Origin: Burkholderiales bacterium
GTDB lineage: Bacteria; Pseudomonadota; Gammaproteobacteria; Burkholderiales; SG8-41
Reading direction: 5' to 3'
DNA length: 5,788 bases
NCBI GenBank assembly: GCA_019746155.1
Contig: JAIESJ010000050.1
Location: 1-5,788 of the forward strand
Under the pieces are notes generated by a model. That model saw only the letters and a list, made by a program, of their open reading frames with translations, searched no databases and had not been told where the DNA came from. Below, piece by piece: positions 1 to 5,309 of the stretch. Positions within the stretch are counted from its first letter, which is position 1. Each line of letters opens with the position of its first letter. Both the position numbers and the translations under genes were made by a program.

Positions 1-390
1 CACGTCGCCCATTGCGCGATCAACCCGCTGCGGAACTTCCAGCAGCACCACGTAACGCGCCGCCTCGAAGTAACCGGGTTGCCCGGCGCGGATTTTCGGA
101 TTGCCCGCCTGCGCTTGCACCAGCGGCAGCCACCCCGCCTCGAGCTCGGCGCCGGTGCATACCATGAGATCGGCGTTGCGCGCGCGTGCGATCAGGCTCG
201 GCCGCGCTTCGACATGATGCGGGTCCTGCAGCGCGCCGGTCGCCGTGTAAACGCTCACCTTGTCGCCGCCCAGCTCCTTGGCCAGCGCGCCCCACTCGGG
301 CTCGCACGCGAAAACATTCAGCGCGGCAAATGCCGGCGGCACGCCCAGCAGCGCGGCAGCCGTAACAATGTGTCTGAACCATTTGATCAT
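1..390 (-). CDS. Zinc/manganese-type ABC transporter periplasmic substrate-binding protein (ZnuA-like), 5' part only
   Basis: Partial gene; it runs off the left edge with no stop after 130 codons. It starts at ATG (388-390), preceded by a purine-rich GAAAGG ribosome site about 8 nt upstream. Residues 1-22 form a Sec signal peptide (positively charged start, AAALLG core, AFA cleavage motif). The mature protein begins LNVFACEPEWGALAKELGG, the opening strand and helix of cluster A-I (ZnuA/TroA) binding proteins. Residues 56-65 read DPHHVEARPS; in this family the histidine here is a metal ligand, and LMVCTGAELEAGWLP follows as expected. Known role of the family: binds Zn(II) or Mn(II) in the periplasm and delivers it to an inner-membrane permease. 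It lies 32 nt after the outer-membrane barrel gene and is probably co-transcribed with it. The missing C-terminal lobe holds the other ligands, so metal choice cannot be read here; zinc is inferred from the neighbours. Confidence 0.9.
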   Translation of the reverse strand, partial: MIKWFRHIVTAAALLGVPPAFAALNVFACEPEWGALAKELGGDKVSVYTATGALQDPHHVEARPSLIARARNADLMVCTGAELEAGWLPLVQAQAGNPKIRAGQPGYFEAARYVVLLEVPQRVDRAMGDV

Positions 391-422
391 TGTCGTGACC
401 TTTCTTCGGATTCAACAGCAGT

Positions 423-1829
423 TCAGAACCTGTGGGCACCATGCGCGCCCAGGCTATGGATGTACTGCAGAAAGACCTGGTTATCGGCGGCACCGAGGCG
501 CGATTTGTCTTTCGCAAGCTGCAGCCGGATGCGACTGAACTCGGTCGGGCTCCAGTCGAACATCAGCGTGTTGCGCGACGGGCTGTAATTCGCGAGCAGC
601 GGGAAGTCCGCCGCAGTCGGGCCGGCGCCGCCCGCCACGATGCCGTTGTTGACGGTGCCATAACGCAGCGTGTCATGGCGATAACCGGCGCGCCAGTGCG
701 GCATGAATTGCCATACACCCTGCAGGTACCATCCCGACTGCCTACTGTTGAATGACCCGCTCAGGTTAGGCGTCGCGGTGAGACGAGTGGTATCGAACGT
801 CAGATTGCCGTCCTCCCGGCGCCGGAAATATTCGCCTTGCAGCTTGAAGTTGGTGATCGTGGCATTGCCGTTGGGCGCCCACTTCAGGACGAAATCAGCG
901 AGCCACAGCTTGCTGCCGCCCGTGAAGCTGTTGGTGATGGTGCCAACGCCCGTGCTCTCGGTATCATCGTAGCGGCGGTTCTGCGGCGATGCCTTAAGGT
1001 AGGACAGGCCGGCGCGCCAGGCGTAGCTCGCGCCGATATCGCCGCCGATATGGCCGAATATCGAGCTGCCGCCGATGCCGTTCTTGTTGCGGTCGCTGCC
1101 CGGGAATTTGTCGCCGCTGGAAAGCTCTGCGCCCAGCTCGACAAACAAATCCGTCGGCGCGATCCACTTGAGCTGAACACCGTCCTGTTTGAGCTGCTTG
1201 CCAAGAAAGGCCTTGTACGGCAGCGGGGCGTCCTGGAAATCCCACACATGCTGGTGTTGTTCGTTCTGATAGCCGATACCCGAGAAAAAACGGCCGCCCT
1301 TGAGCGTGAGACCCCGCGGCAGCGCGAGCGTCTGGAAGTACGCCTCCTCGACGGACGCGCCGCCTTCGGGTGCGAGCGATGTGATCGCGACACCGCGGAA
1401 ATAGGGATCGATGTTGGCGGCGATAACAAGCTCGGTTTCCGCGAGGCTGAAACTGCGTTTCGGCGGAGCGACTTCACCGCCTGACGGCACGAACCCCGTG
1501 ATTTTGAAACTGTTGGGGTCCTGCGAAGTCCTCGCGTAAGTGCCCTGCAGAACCAGCGAGATCGCCGGGTTGAAAGCATTTTCTCCGCCGCGGTTTGCCA
1601 CGGCGGTCGCGGCCGACTCGGCGCTGGCCGCGCTTTGCTCCGCCTTGCCGGCTTTGGCTTCCGCCTCGGCCAGCCGTTTTTCCAGCGCCTGTATGCGCTG
1701 CTCGTAGACATCCTTCATCTGCCTGATTTCCTCGCGGATTTTCGCGAGTTCGGCGTCCTGCCCCACAACCGGCAGCGGGACAGCCAGCACGAGCGCCATG
1801 GCCGTGCCGATCGAACGTATTCCGAACAC
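423..1829 (-). CDS. Outer-membrane beta-barrel (porin-like) protein with N-terminal coiled coil, in a metal-uptake operon
   Basis: 468 residues. The GTG start (1827-1829) has a strong AAGGAG ribosome site 7-9 nt upstream, which decides it. Residues 1-24 look like a signal peptide ending VVGQ. Residues 25-75 are a charged, Ala/Glu/Lys-rich heptad stretch (IREEIRQMKDVYEQRIQALE and on), a predicted coiled coil as seen in some trimeric porins. From residue 85 the chain alternates polar and aromatic residues as in beta-strands and ends in phenylalanine, the usual C-terminal signal for barrel insertion. No TonB plug domain is visible, so it is not an ordinary TonB-dependent receptor. A motif around residues 179-198 (GRFFSGIGYQNEQHQHVWDF) carries closely spaced histidines that could bind metal; HxxH-like histidines also occur in the last ten residues. 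The gene sits between a DUF2946 gene and a ZnuA-like gene. A role in moving metal, probably zinc, across the outer membrane is inference from context. Confidence 0.85.
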   Translation of the reverse strand: MFGIRSIGTAMALVLAVPLPVVGQDAELAKIREEIRQMKDVYEQRIQALEKRLAEAEAKAGKAEQSAASAESAATAVANRGGENAFNPAISLVLQGTYARTSQDPNSFKITGFVPSGGEVAPPKRSFSLAETELVIAANIDPYFRGVAITSLAPEGGASVEEAYFQTLALPRGLTLKGGRFFSGIGYQNEQHQHVWDFQDAPLPYKAFLGKQLKQDGVQLKWIAPTDLFVELGAELSSGDKFPGSDRNKNGIGGSSIFGHIGGDIGASYAWRAGLSYLKASPQNRRYDDTESTGVGTITNSFTGGSKLWLADFVLKWAPNGNATITNFKLQGEYFRRREDGNLTFDTTRLTATPNLSGSFNSRQSGWYLQGVWQFMPHWRAGYRHDTLRYGTVNNGIVAGGAGPTAADFPLLANYSPSRNTLMFDWSPTEFSRIRLQLAKDKSRLGAADNQVFLQYIHSLGAHGAHRF

Positions 1830-1862
1830 TTGAGCTCTCCTTGCGACATGAATGGAACACCG

Positions 1863-1881
1863 CTGCCGGCAGTGCCGGCAG
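1863..1881. repeat. 19-bp perfect palindrome between the DUF2946 and barrel genes
   Basis: Two 9-bp arms, CTGCCGGCA and TGCCGGCAG, flank a single base. Each arm contains the self-complementary octamer TGCCGGCA. In RNA it would fold as a 7-bp GC stem with a 5-nt loop in the 64-nt gap of the operon. It has no U-tract, so it is not a classical intrinsic terminator. An RNA-stability hairpin or a protein site is possible; nothing seen decides between them. Confidence 0.5.
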
Positions 1882-1893
1882 TCTCAAACCATG

Positions 1894-2211
1894 TCAAAGG
1901 AAAGCAGGGGGACCGCGTGAAAGGGGGACAAGTAAGTCTACGACATGGTGCCGGCGGGGACGTTGTGCGATGCGCTCGTCAACGCACTCTTGCGCCGGAT
2001 GATGTGCCGGACTGGCATGCGCACCGCCCAGCACCGTGCTGAATGCCACATGCAGATCGCACAGGCCGCCGTGAAAGGAAGCCTTGTCTTTGCTGTCGTG
2101 CTGCGCCGGAGGCTGCCCGCGAGCATGCCACGCTGCGTGAGTGAGAGCGCTTTGCTGCGAGAAAAGCAGCAGAAAAGCGCAAACGAGTTGCAGCAGCGCG
2201 CGTTTCAACAC
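1894..2211 (-). CDS. Small secreted DUF2946-family protein, histidine-rich, metal-locus associated
   Basis: 105 residues. The N-terminus (LLQLVCAFLLLFSQQSALTHA) is a signal peptide or single membrane anchor. A short processed region carries histidines and a cysteine: AAWH, QHDSKDKASFHGGLCDLH, LGGAHASPAHH. The pattern of hydrophobic leader, HAAWH, then SFHGxLCDLH and an SRGPPA-type ending, is what I recall of DUF2946 proteins, which often sit beside copper or zinc genes; no biochemical function is established. Two starts are possible: GTG at 2209-2211, only about 4 nt after an AGG, or TTG at 2206-2208 with a better 7-nt spacing; the products differ by one residue. It lies 24 nt after the DUF3299-like fragment and 64 nt before the barrel gene. 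A role as periplasmic metal chaperone or sensor is inference. Confidence 0.75.
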   Translation of the reverse strand: MLKRALLQLVCAFLLLFSQQSALTHAAWHARGQPPAQHDSKDKASFHGGLCDLHVAFSTVLGGAHASPAHHPAQECVDERIAQRPRRHHVVDLLVPLSRGPPAFL

Positions 2212-2235
2212 TTGACCTGCCGTTTTGAGGGACGC

Positions 2236-2473
2236 CTACTGAACCGCCGCGACGGCGTCGGTAAGGCGGTAATACAGGCCCATCTCATCGTCTTTCAGCA
2301 CCGCAAACTTGCCGGAAACGACAATAGGTTCGAAGCCGTATTTGACCGCGGTCCTGGCCTGCACCTCGACCAGCTGGTCGGGCCCGGCGGGCAGGCAGAA
2401 CGCGCACGACGGCGGGACCGCGGTCTGCAAACCGGGCAACAACGCAAAAAAACCAGATCATGAACAATCTCAT
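2236..2473 (-). pseudogene. Small metal-locus protein resembling the C-terminal part of DUF3299, frameshifted in a T7 run
   Basis: An ATG (2471-2473) with a GGGAG ribosome site 6 nt upstream opens MRLFMIWFF. The reading frame then breaks at a run of seven T (minus strand; A7 at 2446-2452). If one T is removed the chain continues as ALLPGLQTAVPPSCAFC and on to GKFAVLKDDEMGLYYRLTDA, 78 residues in all, ending at TAG (2236-2238). The second frame is clearly coding. The pattern FALLPG, PPSCxFCLPAGPDQLVEV, then VSG and GLYYRL resembles the end of DUF3299 proteins, which lie beside LolD/MacB-like ABC genes in zinc-regulated loci (PA4063-PA4066 in Pseudomonas aeruginosa, from memory). Full DUF3299 proteins are roughly twice as long, so this may be a truncated remnant whose N-terminal residues are accidental. 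The other reading is an intact small secreted protein with a sequencing error or slippage site at T7. Confidence 0.6.
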
Positions 2474-2557
2474 CGCGAGCTCCCGCCTCAATCCCCGTAT
2501 TTCGGCCTGCGCCATGATGCGCTTTACAAGCCCCCCTGGCAGCGCAATTCGAGATGC

Positions 2558-2569
2558 GGATTCTAATCC
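2558..2569. promoter_or_regulatory. Candidate operator/promoter palindrome upstream of the DUF3299-like gene
   Basis: GGATT and AATCC arms flank two bases in the 120-nt gap between the ABC remnant and the DUF3299-like fragment. Read on the minus strand it contains TAGAAT, an acceptable -10 hexamer, with a TTGCGC about 19 nt upstream, which is wider than ideal. Nothing here matches a canonical Zur box well. The site is weakly supported and could be chance. Confidence 0.2.
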
Positions 2570-2593
2570 AAATCCGGTTTCCAGGCGCAACCG

Positions 2594-2999
2594 TCATCCC
2601 CGGGCCAGCGTCCGGGCGATGTCGGTACGATAAGCGCGCCAGGCCGGCAGCAGGGCCGCGACGATGCCCACGCCCAGCGCCAGCGCGATCAACCACAGTT
2701 CGGCGGGCACCCAGATCCAACCGGTCACGGCCACCAGATGCAGACGCTGCAGCACGATGCCGACATGCCGGCCCCGGAAACGATCGAGCGCGGCTTGCGG
2801 CAATACCCCCAGGTCCTGCCCGGCGACGGTGACGCTGCCGGCAGTGGGCTTGCGCGGCAAGAATATGCAGCAGCGTGGTCTTGCCGCTGCCCGAAGGTCC
2901 CAGCAACAGCCAGTGCGCGCCCTGCTCCACCTGCCAGTTCGGGACGTGCAGCACCTGCTGGCCGTTACAGGCATGCTTGATATTTTGCAGCGCGAACAC
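2594..2999 (-). pseudogene. LolD/MacB-like ABC transporter: ATPase N-terminus fused by deletion to permease C-terminus, with a frameshift
   Basis: A GTG (2997-2999) with GGAG 7 nt upstream begins VFALQNIKHACNGQQVLHV and runs into LLLGPSGSGKTTLLHILA, a perfect Walker A (P-loop). Near 2855 the frame shifts; the next frame gives RKPTAGSVTVAGQDLGVLP and then GRHVGIVLQRLHLV, the Q-loop region of LolD-type ATPases. Against the usual LAGLLxPTAG, about 5 nt are missing at the shift. Just after the Q-loop (about 2729-2745) the chain jumps in frame to VTGWIWVPAELWLIALALGVG and LLPAWRAYRTDIARTLARG, the last membrane helix and tail of a MacB/FtsX-like permease. The signature motif, Walker B, H-loop and most of the permease are gone, so no working transporter can be made. 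Originally this was probably two adjacent genes for an ATPase and a permease. Its place at the head of the metal operon fits the ABC pair found in zinc-regulated DUF3299 loci. Confidence 0.85.
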
Positions 3000-3036
3000 A
3001 CGATGTCTCCATCCACGGTGGTTACCGGCACCGCGC

Positions 3037-3042
3037 ATTCTA
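3037..3042 (-). promoter_or_regulatory. Candidate -10 box for the metal-uptake operon
   Basis: TAGAAT on the minus strand lies 38 nt upstream of the GTG of the ABC remnant. No good -35 hexamer is seen 16-18 nt before it, so it would need an activator or is chance. It is the best -10-like word in the short gap. Confidence 0.2.
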
Positions 3043-3084
3043 CCGGTTCCGGACGGCTCACGTGGCGGAGTCTGGCAACTGGTC

Positions 3085-3090
3085 TATACT
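3085..3090 (+). promoter_or_regulatory. Candidate -10 box for yidD
   Basis: TATACT matches the sigma-70 -10 consensus in 5 of 6 positions and lies 84 nt upstream of the yidD GTG. The region 17 nt before it (GTGGCG) is a poor -35. A transcript from here would carry the REPIN-like inverted repeat in its leader. Confidence 0.3.
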
Positions 3091-3108
3091 TGCGAAACAG
3101 ATGAAACC

Positions 3109-3166
3109 GCAGGTCGGCATCCTCGTGCCGCCATTACTGATTGTCGGCATGAGGATGCCGACCTGC
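3109..3166. repeat. REPIN-like inverted repeat: two 22-nt arms around a 14-nt loop
   Basis: Arm one (3109-3130) and arm two (3145-3166) are reverse complements at 21 of 22 positions; the one difference would be a G-T wobble in RNA. The loop is 3131-3144. Each arm can also fold alone: TCGGCAT-GAGG-ATGCCGA in arm two is a perfect small hairpin, and arm one has CGGCA/TGCCG. Two palindromic units in opposite orientation is the layout of a REPIN (paired REP sequences mobilised by a RAYT transposase). No RAYT gene is in the window. The repeat ends 8 nt before the yidD start and leaves no room for a clear ribosome site outside it. It has no T-tract, so it is a poor intrinsic terminator. Confidence 0.8.
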
Positions 3167-3174
3167 AAGTTATT

Positions 3175-3444
3175 GTGAAAACCCTCCTGCTCGCGCTGAT
3201 CGACGGCTACAAGCTGCTGCTCTCCCCGTTTTTCGGCAGCCAGTGCCGCTTCTATCCGACCTGTTCCAGCTATGCGCGCGAGGCGATCGACGTGCATGGC
3301 GCGCTCAAGGGTTCGTGGCTGGCGGTAAAACGCATCTTCAAGTGCCACCCGTGGCATCCCGGCGGCGTCGATCCGGTGCCACCACGTGCCGCTTCCCAAG
3401 GGTCAGCGGCGGGAGAGGAGAGAAAAGAGAGGAGGGAGGGGTAA
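3175..3444 (+). CDS. yidD: Membrane protein insertion efficiency factor YidD
   Basis: 89 residues from a GTG start (3175-3177). No ATG occurs in frame nearby, and the family normally starts a few residues before LLLALIDGYKLLLSP, which supports this GTG. The N-terminus is an amphipathic helix. The YidD core follows: CRFYPTCSSYAREAI at residues 24-38, HGALKGSWLAVKRI to residue 54, then KCHPWHPGGVDPVPP. The three conserved cysteines (24, 30, 57) are present. The family is a small inner-face membrane protein that helps YidC-dependent insertion. It usually sits in rpmH-rnpA-yidD-yidC; here it is alone, between a metal operon and rlmI. No clear Shine-Dalgarno is seen, as a REPIN-like hairpin fills that space, so translation may be weak or structure-controlled. 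The last 15 or so residues (GEERKERREG) come from a purine tract and are not family-conserved. Confidence 0.9.
   Translation: MKTLLLALIDGYKLLLSPFFGSQCRFYPTCSSYAREAIDVHGALKGSWLAVKRIFKCHPWHPGGVDPVPPRAASQGSAAGEERKERREG
3411..3441 (+). repeat. 31-nt homopurine tract with a 20-nt perfect mirror repeat
   Basis: Only A and G occur from 3411 to 3441, at the 3' end of yidD. Positions 3415-3434 read the same in both directions on one strand, centred on AAAA (3423-3426). Mirror-symmetric homopurine runs are the classical sequence requirement for intramolecular triplex (H-DNA). The tract encodes a charged Glu/Arg/Lys tail and ends at the stop codon. It could act on the convergent 3' ends of yidD and rlmI; that role is inference. 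Confidence 0.75.
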
Positions 3445-3507
3445 CAACTGCTGTCGCTTGCACACCGCTCCCCATCCAGTGCCAAGCCGCCTCTCGCCTT
3501 TCCTGGT

Positions 3508-4689
3508 TTATAAGCTAACGCGGCAAATCAGCCCCTTCAGGTATTCCCCCTCGGGAAAGTTGAGCGCGACCGGATGGTCGGCTCCGGGACCGAGCCGTTC
3601 GATAATCTGCGCTTGGACGCCTGCGTCAAGCGCAGATCCGGCGACGATTTTCTGGAACAGGTCGGCCGACACGCCGCCGGAGCAGGAGAACGTCACCAGC
3701 ACGCCGCCCCGCCGCAAGAGCTTGAACGCGAGCAAATTGATGTCCTTGTAGGCGCGCGCCGCCTTTTCCACATAGGACACAGTAGGCGCGAATTTCGGCG
3801 GATCGAGCACGATCAGATCGAAATCCCGCCGCTGGTCGCGAAAGCGCCGCAACGCCTGGAACACGTCGGCCTCCATCCATTCCGCCTGCGGCAGCCCGTT
3901 CATTTCGGCGTTGTGCTGCGCCTGCGCCAGGGCATCCGCCGAGCTGTCGACGGCCGTGACCGACTTTGCGCCGCCGGCGAGCATGTTAAGCGCGAACCCG
4001 CCGCTATAGCAGAAACAGTCGAGCGCATCACGGCCTGCCGCAAGCGCGCGAACCTTGAGCCGGTTGTCGCGCTGATCGAGATAAAAACCGGTCTTGTGGC
4101 CGCCTTCGAACTCGATCTGAAAAAGCAAGCCGTGCTCGCTGAGGACAAGCGGCGCGGCAGGCACGCTGCCGCGCAGCAGGCCCGTGCGCGGCGGCAGGCC
4201 TTCGAGCTGGCGCACCTCGGCATCGGACCGCTCCCAAACCGAGACGGCGCCAGTAACCTGTTGTAATGATTCAGATATTTCATCTCGCCAGCGCTCGGCC
4301 CCGGCGCTGGCGAGCTGCACCACCACGGTGTCGCCGTAGCGATCGGCGATGATCCCCGGCAGACCGTCGGACTCGCCGTGGATCAGGCGCATTGCATCAG
4401 AGGCATCGGCGTCGAGTACTGTCCGGCGCTGCTCTACCGATCGCTTAATGCGCTCATTAAAGAACGCGCTGTCTACGGCGCGTTCTTTCCAGTCCCACAC
4501 GCGTGCCCGAATCTGCGAATGCGGGCTGTACGCCGCCACTGCCAGGAATTCACCGTCCGCCGAGCGCACCTCGATCGTGTCGCCAACATCCAGTTCGCCT
4601 TCGATACGCGCCACCGCGCCGGAAAACACCCACGGATGACGACGCTTGAGCGACTTCTCGCGGCCGGGTTTGAGTATGAGTTTTTTCAT
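3508..4689 (-). CDS. rlmI: 23S rRNA (cytosine-5) methyltransferase RlmI (RsmB-unrelated, PUA-containing)
   Basis: 393 residues, close to the E. coli RlmI length. An N-terminal PUA domain (about residues 1-70, from KPGREKSLKRRHPWVFSGA) is followed by the central HGESDGLPGIIADRYG block (104-119) and the GGHKTGFYLDQRDNR block (196-210). The Rossmann SAM-binding part is DCFCYSGGFALNML (224-237) with acidic VTAVDSS (244-250). The catalytic motifs are DPPKF (296-300) and FSCSGG (334-339), the latter holding the cysteine expected in m5C enzymes. Known role: S-adenosylmethionine-dependent methylation of C1962 of 23S rRNA in the cytoplasm. The ATG start (4687-4689) has no convincing ribosome site; it lies 28 nt after the toxin remnant and may be read from that upstream transcript. 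It converges with yidD, 63 nt apart, with no clear terminator between. Confidence 0.93.
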   Translation of the reverse strand: MKKLILKPGREKSLKRRHPWVFSGAVARIEGELDVGDTIEVRSADGEFLAVAAYSPHSQIRARVWDWKERAVDSAFFNERIKRSVEQRRTVLDADASDAMRLIHGESDGLPGIIADRYGDTVVVQLASAGAERWRDEISESLQQVTGAVSVWERSDAEVRQLEGLPPRTGLLRGSVPAAPLVLSEHGLLFQIEFEGGHKTGFYLDQRDNRLKVRALAAGRDALDCFCYSGGFALNMLAGGAKSVTAVDSSADALAQAQHNAEMNGLPQAEWMEADVFQALRRFRDQRRDFDLIVLDPPKFAPTVSYVEKAARAYKDINLLAFKLLRRGGVLVTFSCSGGVSADLFQKIVAGSALDAGVQAQIIERLGPGADHPVALNFPEGEYLKGLICRVSL

Positions 4690-4717
4690 GGAAATCTATT
4701 CAGAGACCAGAATTCCG

Positions 4718-4909
4718 TTAGTCACGAATTCGAACGCGGCCATGCTCAATGGTCCATAGCCGGCCCTCTGATGGTTCCGTCTTGATCAGCGTGAGAGCGT
4801 CCCGCAGCAGGGTGAGGGTGTTCTCGATACTCTGCGAAAGTGGCCGGAGCACCCAGATGCCCGCGTGGCTGGCCGGTGGATTCTCGTCCAGTTTAAAGCG
4901 AATGGCCAT
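4718..4909 (-). pseudogene. DUF5615 PIN-like toxin with an internal in-frame deletion
   Basis: 63 residues against about 110-120 for the family. It opens with MAIRFKLDEN, the family's first strand with its acidic pair, then goes straight to PPASHAGIWVLR, which in full proteins lies roughly 50 residues later, and continues normally to SEGRLWTIEHGRVRIRD. The joint is at codons 10-11 (about 4878-4880). The missing part contains the core helices and the second acidic site (LVTxDxDF-type), so nuclease-like activity is not expected. The frame is preserved and there is a normal stop, so a short protein could still be made, perhaps still binding its antitoxin. It starts 9 nt after the DUF433 gene, the usual order for this predicted type II toxin-antitoxin pair. 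The family assignment rests on remembered family patterns. Confidence 0.75.
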
Positions 4910-4918
4910 CCGCCGCAG

Positions 4919-5146
4919 TTAAGCAGGAATCGGTACGATGCGCTCCCGCGCCAGATCAGCAGCGTAGGCGATAGCTGCGGGAATATGCACGGGCTTGAGA
5001 GAGGGATACTGGTCAAGAATGCGCTCCGGAGTTTCACCGGCTGCAAGGTTGTCGAGGACAACAGAGACAGGTATCCGTGTCCCCCGGAAGCACACAGCCC
5101 CATGCATGATCTCAGGATCGGCAGTGATATAAGGTTTCCAGTCCAT
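4919..5146 (-). CDS. DUF433 family antitoxin
   Basis: 75 residues, full length for the family. The ATG (5144-5146) has a strong AGGAG ribosome site 7 nt upstream. The sequence follows DUF433 closely: ITADPEIMHGAVCFRGTRIPV (residues 7-27), then VLDNLAAGETPERILDQYPSL, a helix-turn-helix-like part, and IPAAIAYAADLARE. Known context: DUF433 proteins precede DUF5615 PIN-like toxins and are taken as their antitoxins, acting as cytoplasmic neutraliser and probably repressor of their own promoter. Here the antitoxin is intact while its toxin has lost its core, so the gene may be kept only as a regulator or is awaiting loss. A -10-like TATATT lies 28 nt upstream. Confidence 0.88.
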   Translation of the reverse strand: MDWKPYITADPEIMHGAVCFRGTRIPVSVVLDNLAAGETPERILDQYPSLKPVHIPAAIAYAADLARERIVPIPA

Positions 5147-5173
5147 GGCAGACTCCTCTCGATGTTCGCTCGC

Positions 5174-5179
5174 AATATA
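5174..5179 (-). promoter_or_regulatory. Candidate -10 box of the DUF433/DUF5615 pair
   Basis: TATATT on the minus strand, 28 nt before the antitoxin ATG, matches the -10 consensus in 5 of 6 positions. Possible -35 words (TTAAGC, 19 nt away) are weak, as is common for promoters repressed by their own antitoxin. Confidence 0.35.
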
Positions 5180-5309
5180 GCACCGTGCCGATGGATGTGC
5201 TTAACGCCTATAAAGAAACCCCAAAAAACGAAATCTTAAGGGACTCAACCTTTTGATTTCTGAAGCCATGATTTTCCGAAAAGGGCGCAAAACTCGACTT
5301 TTCCTGCAG

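Noticed and set aside
837..1484. Long plus-strand open frame opposite the barrel gene
   Set aside because: It is antisense to a well-supported gene, has an arginine- and alanine-rich shadow composition, no ribosome site and no family pattern.
884..1711. 275-codon minus-strand frame inside the barrel gene
   Set aside because: It is an out-of-frame Arg/Ser-rich reading of the barrel coding sequence, which itself has a signal peptide, barrel pattern and ribosome site.
2594..3061. Single 155-codon ORF starting at 3061 as one intact protein
   Set aside because: Its first half is an out-of-frame reading of the Walker A region (WDLRAAARPRCC); the true ATPase frame starts near 2999 and shifts at about 2855.
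3109..3166. The inverted repeat as a Rho-independent terminator
   Set aside because: There is no T-run after either side of the stem, and a 14-nt loop with internally folding arms fits a REPIN better.
3574..4266. 230-codon plus-strand frame opposite rlmI
   Set aside because: It is antisense to conserved rlmI motifs and shows no recognisable protein features.
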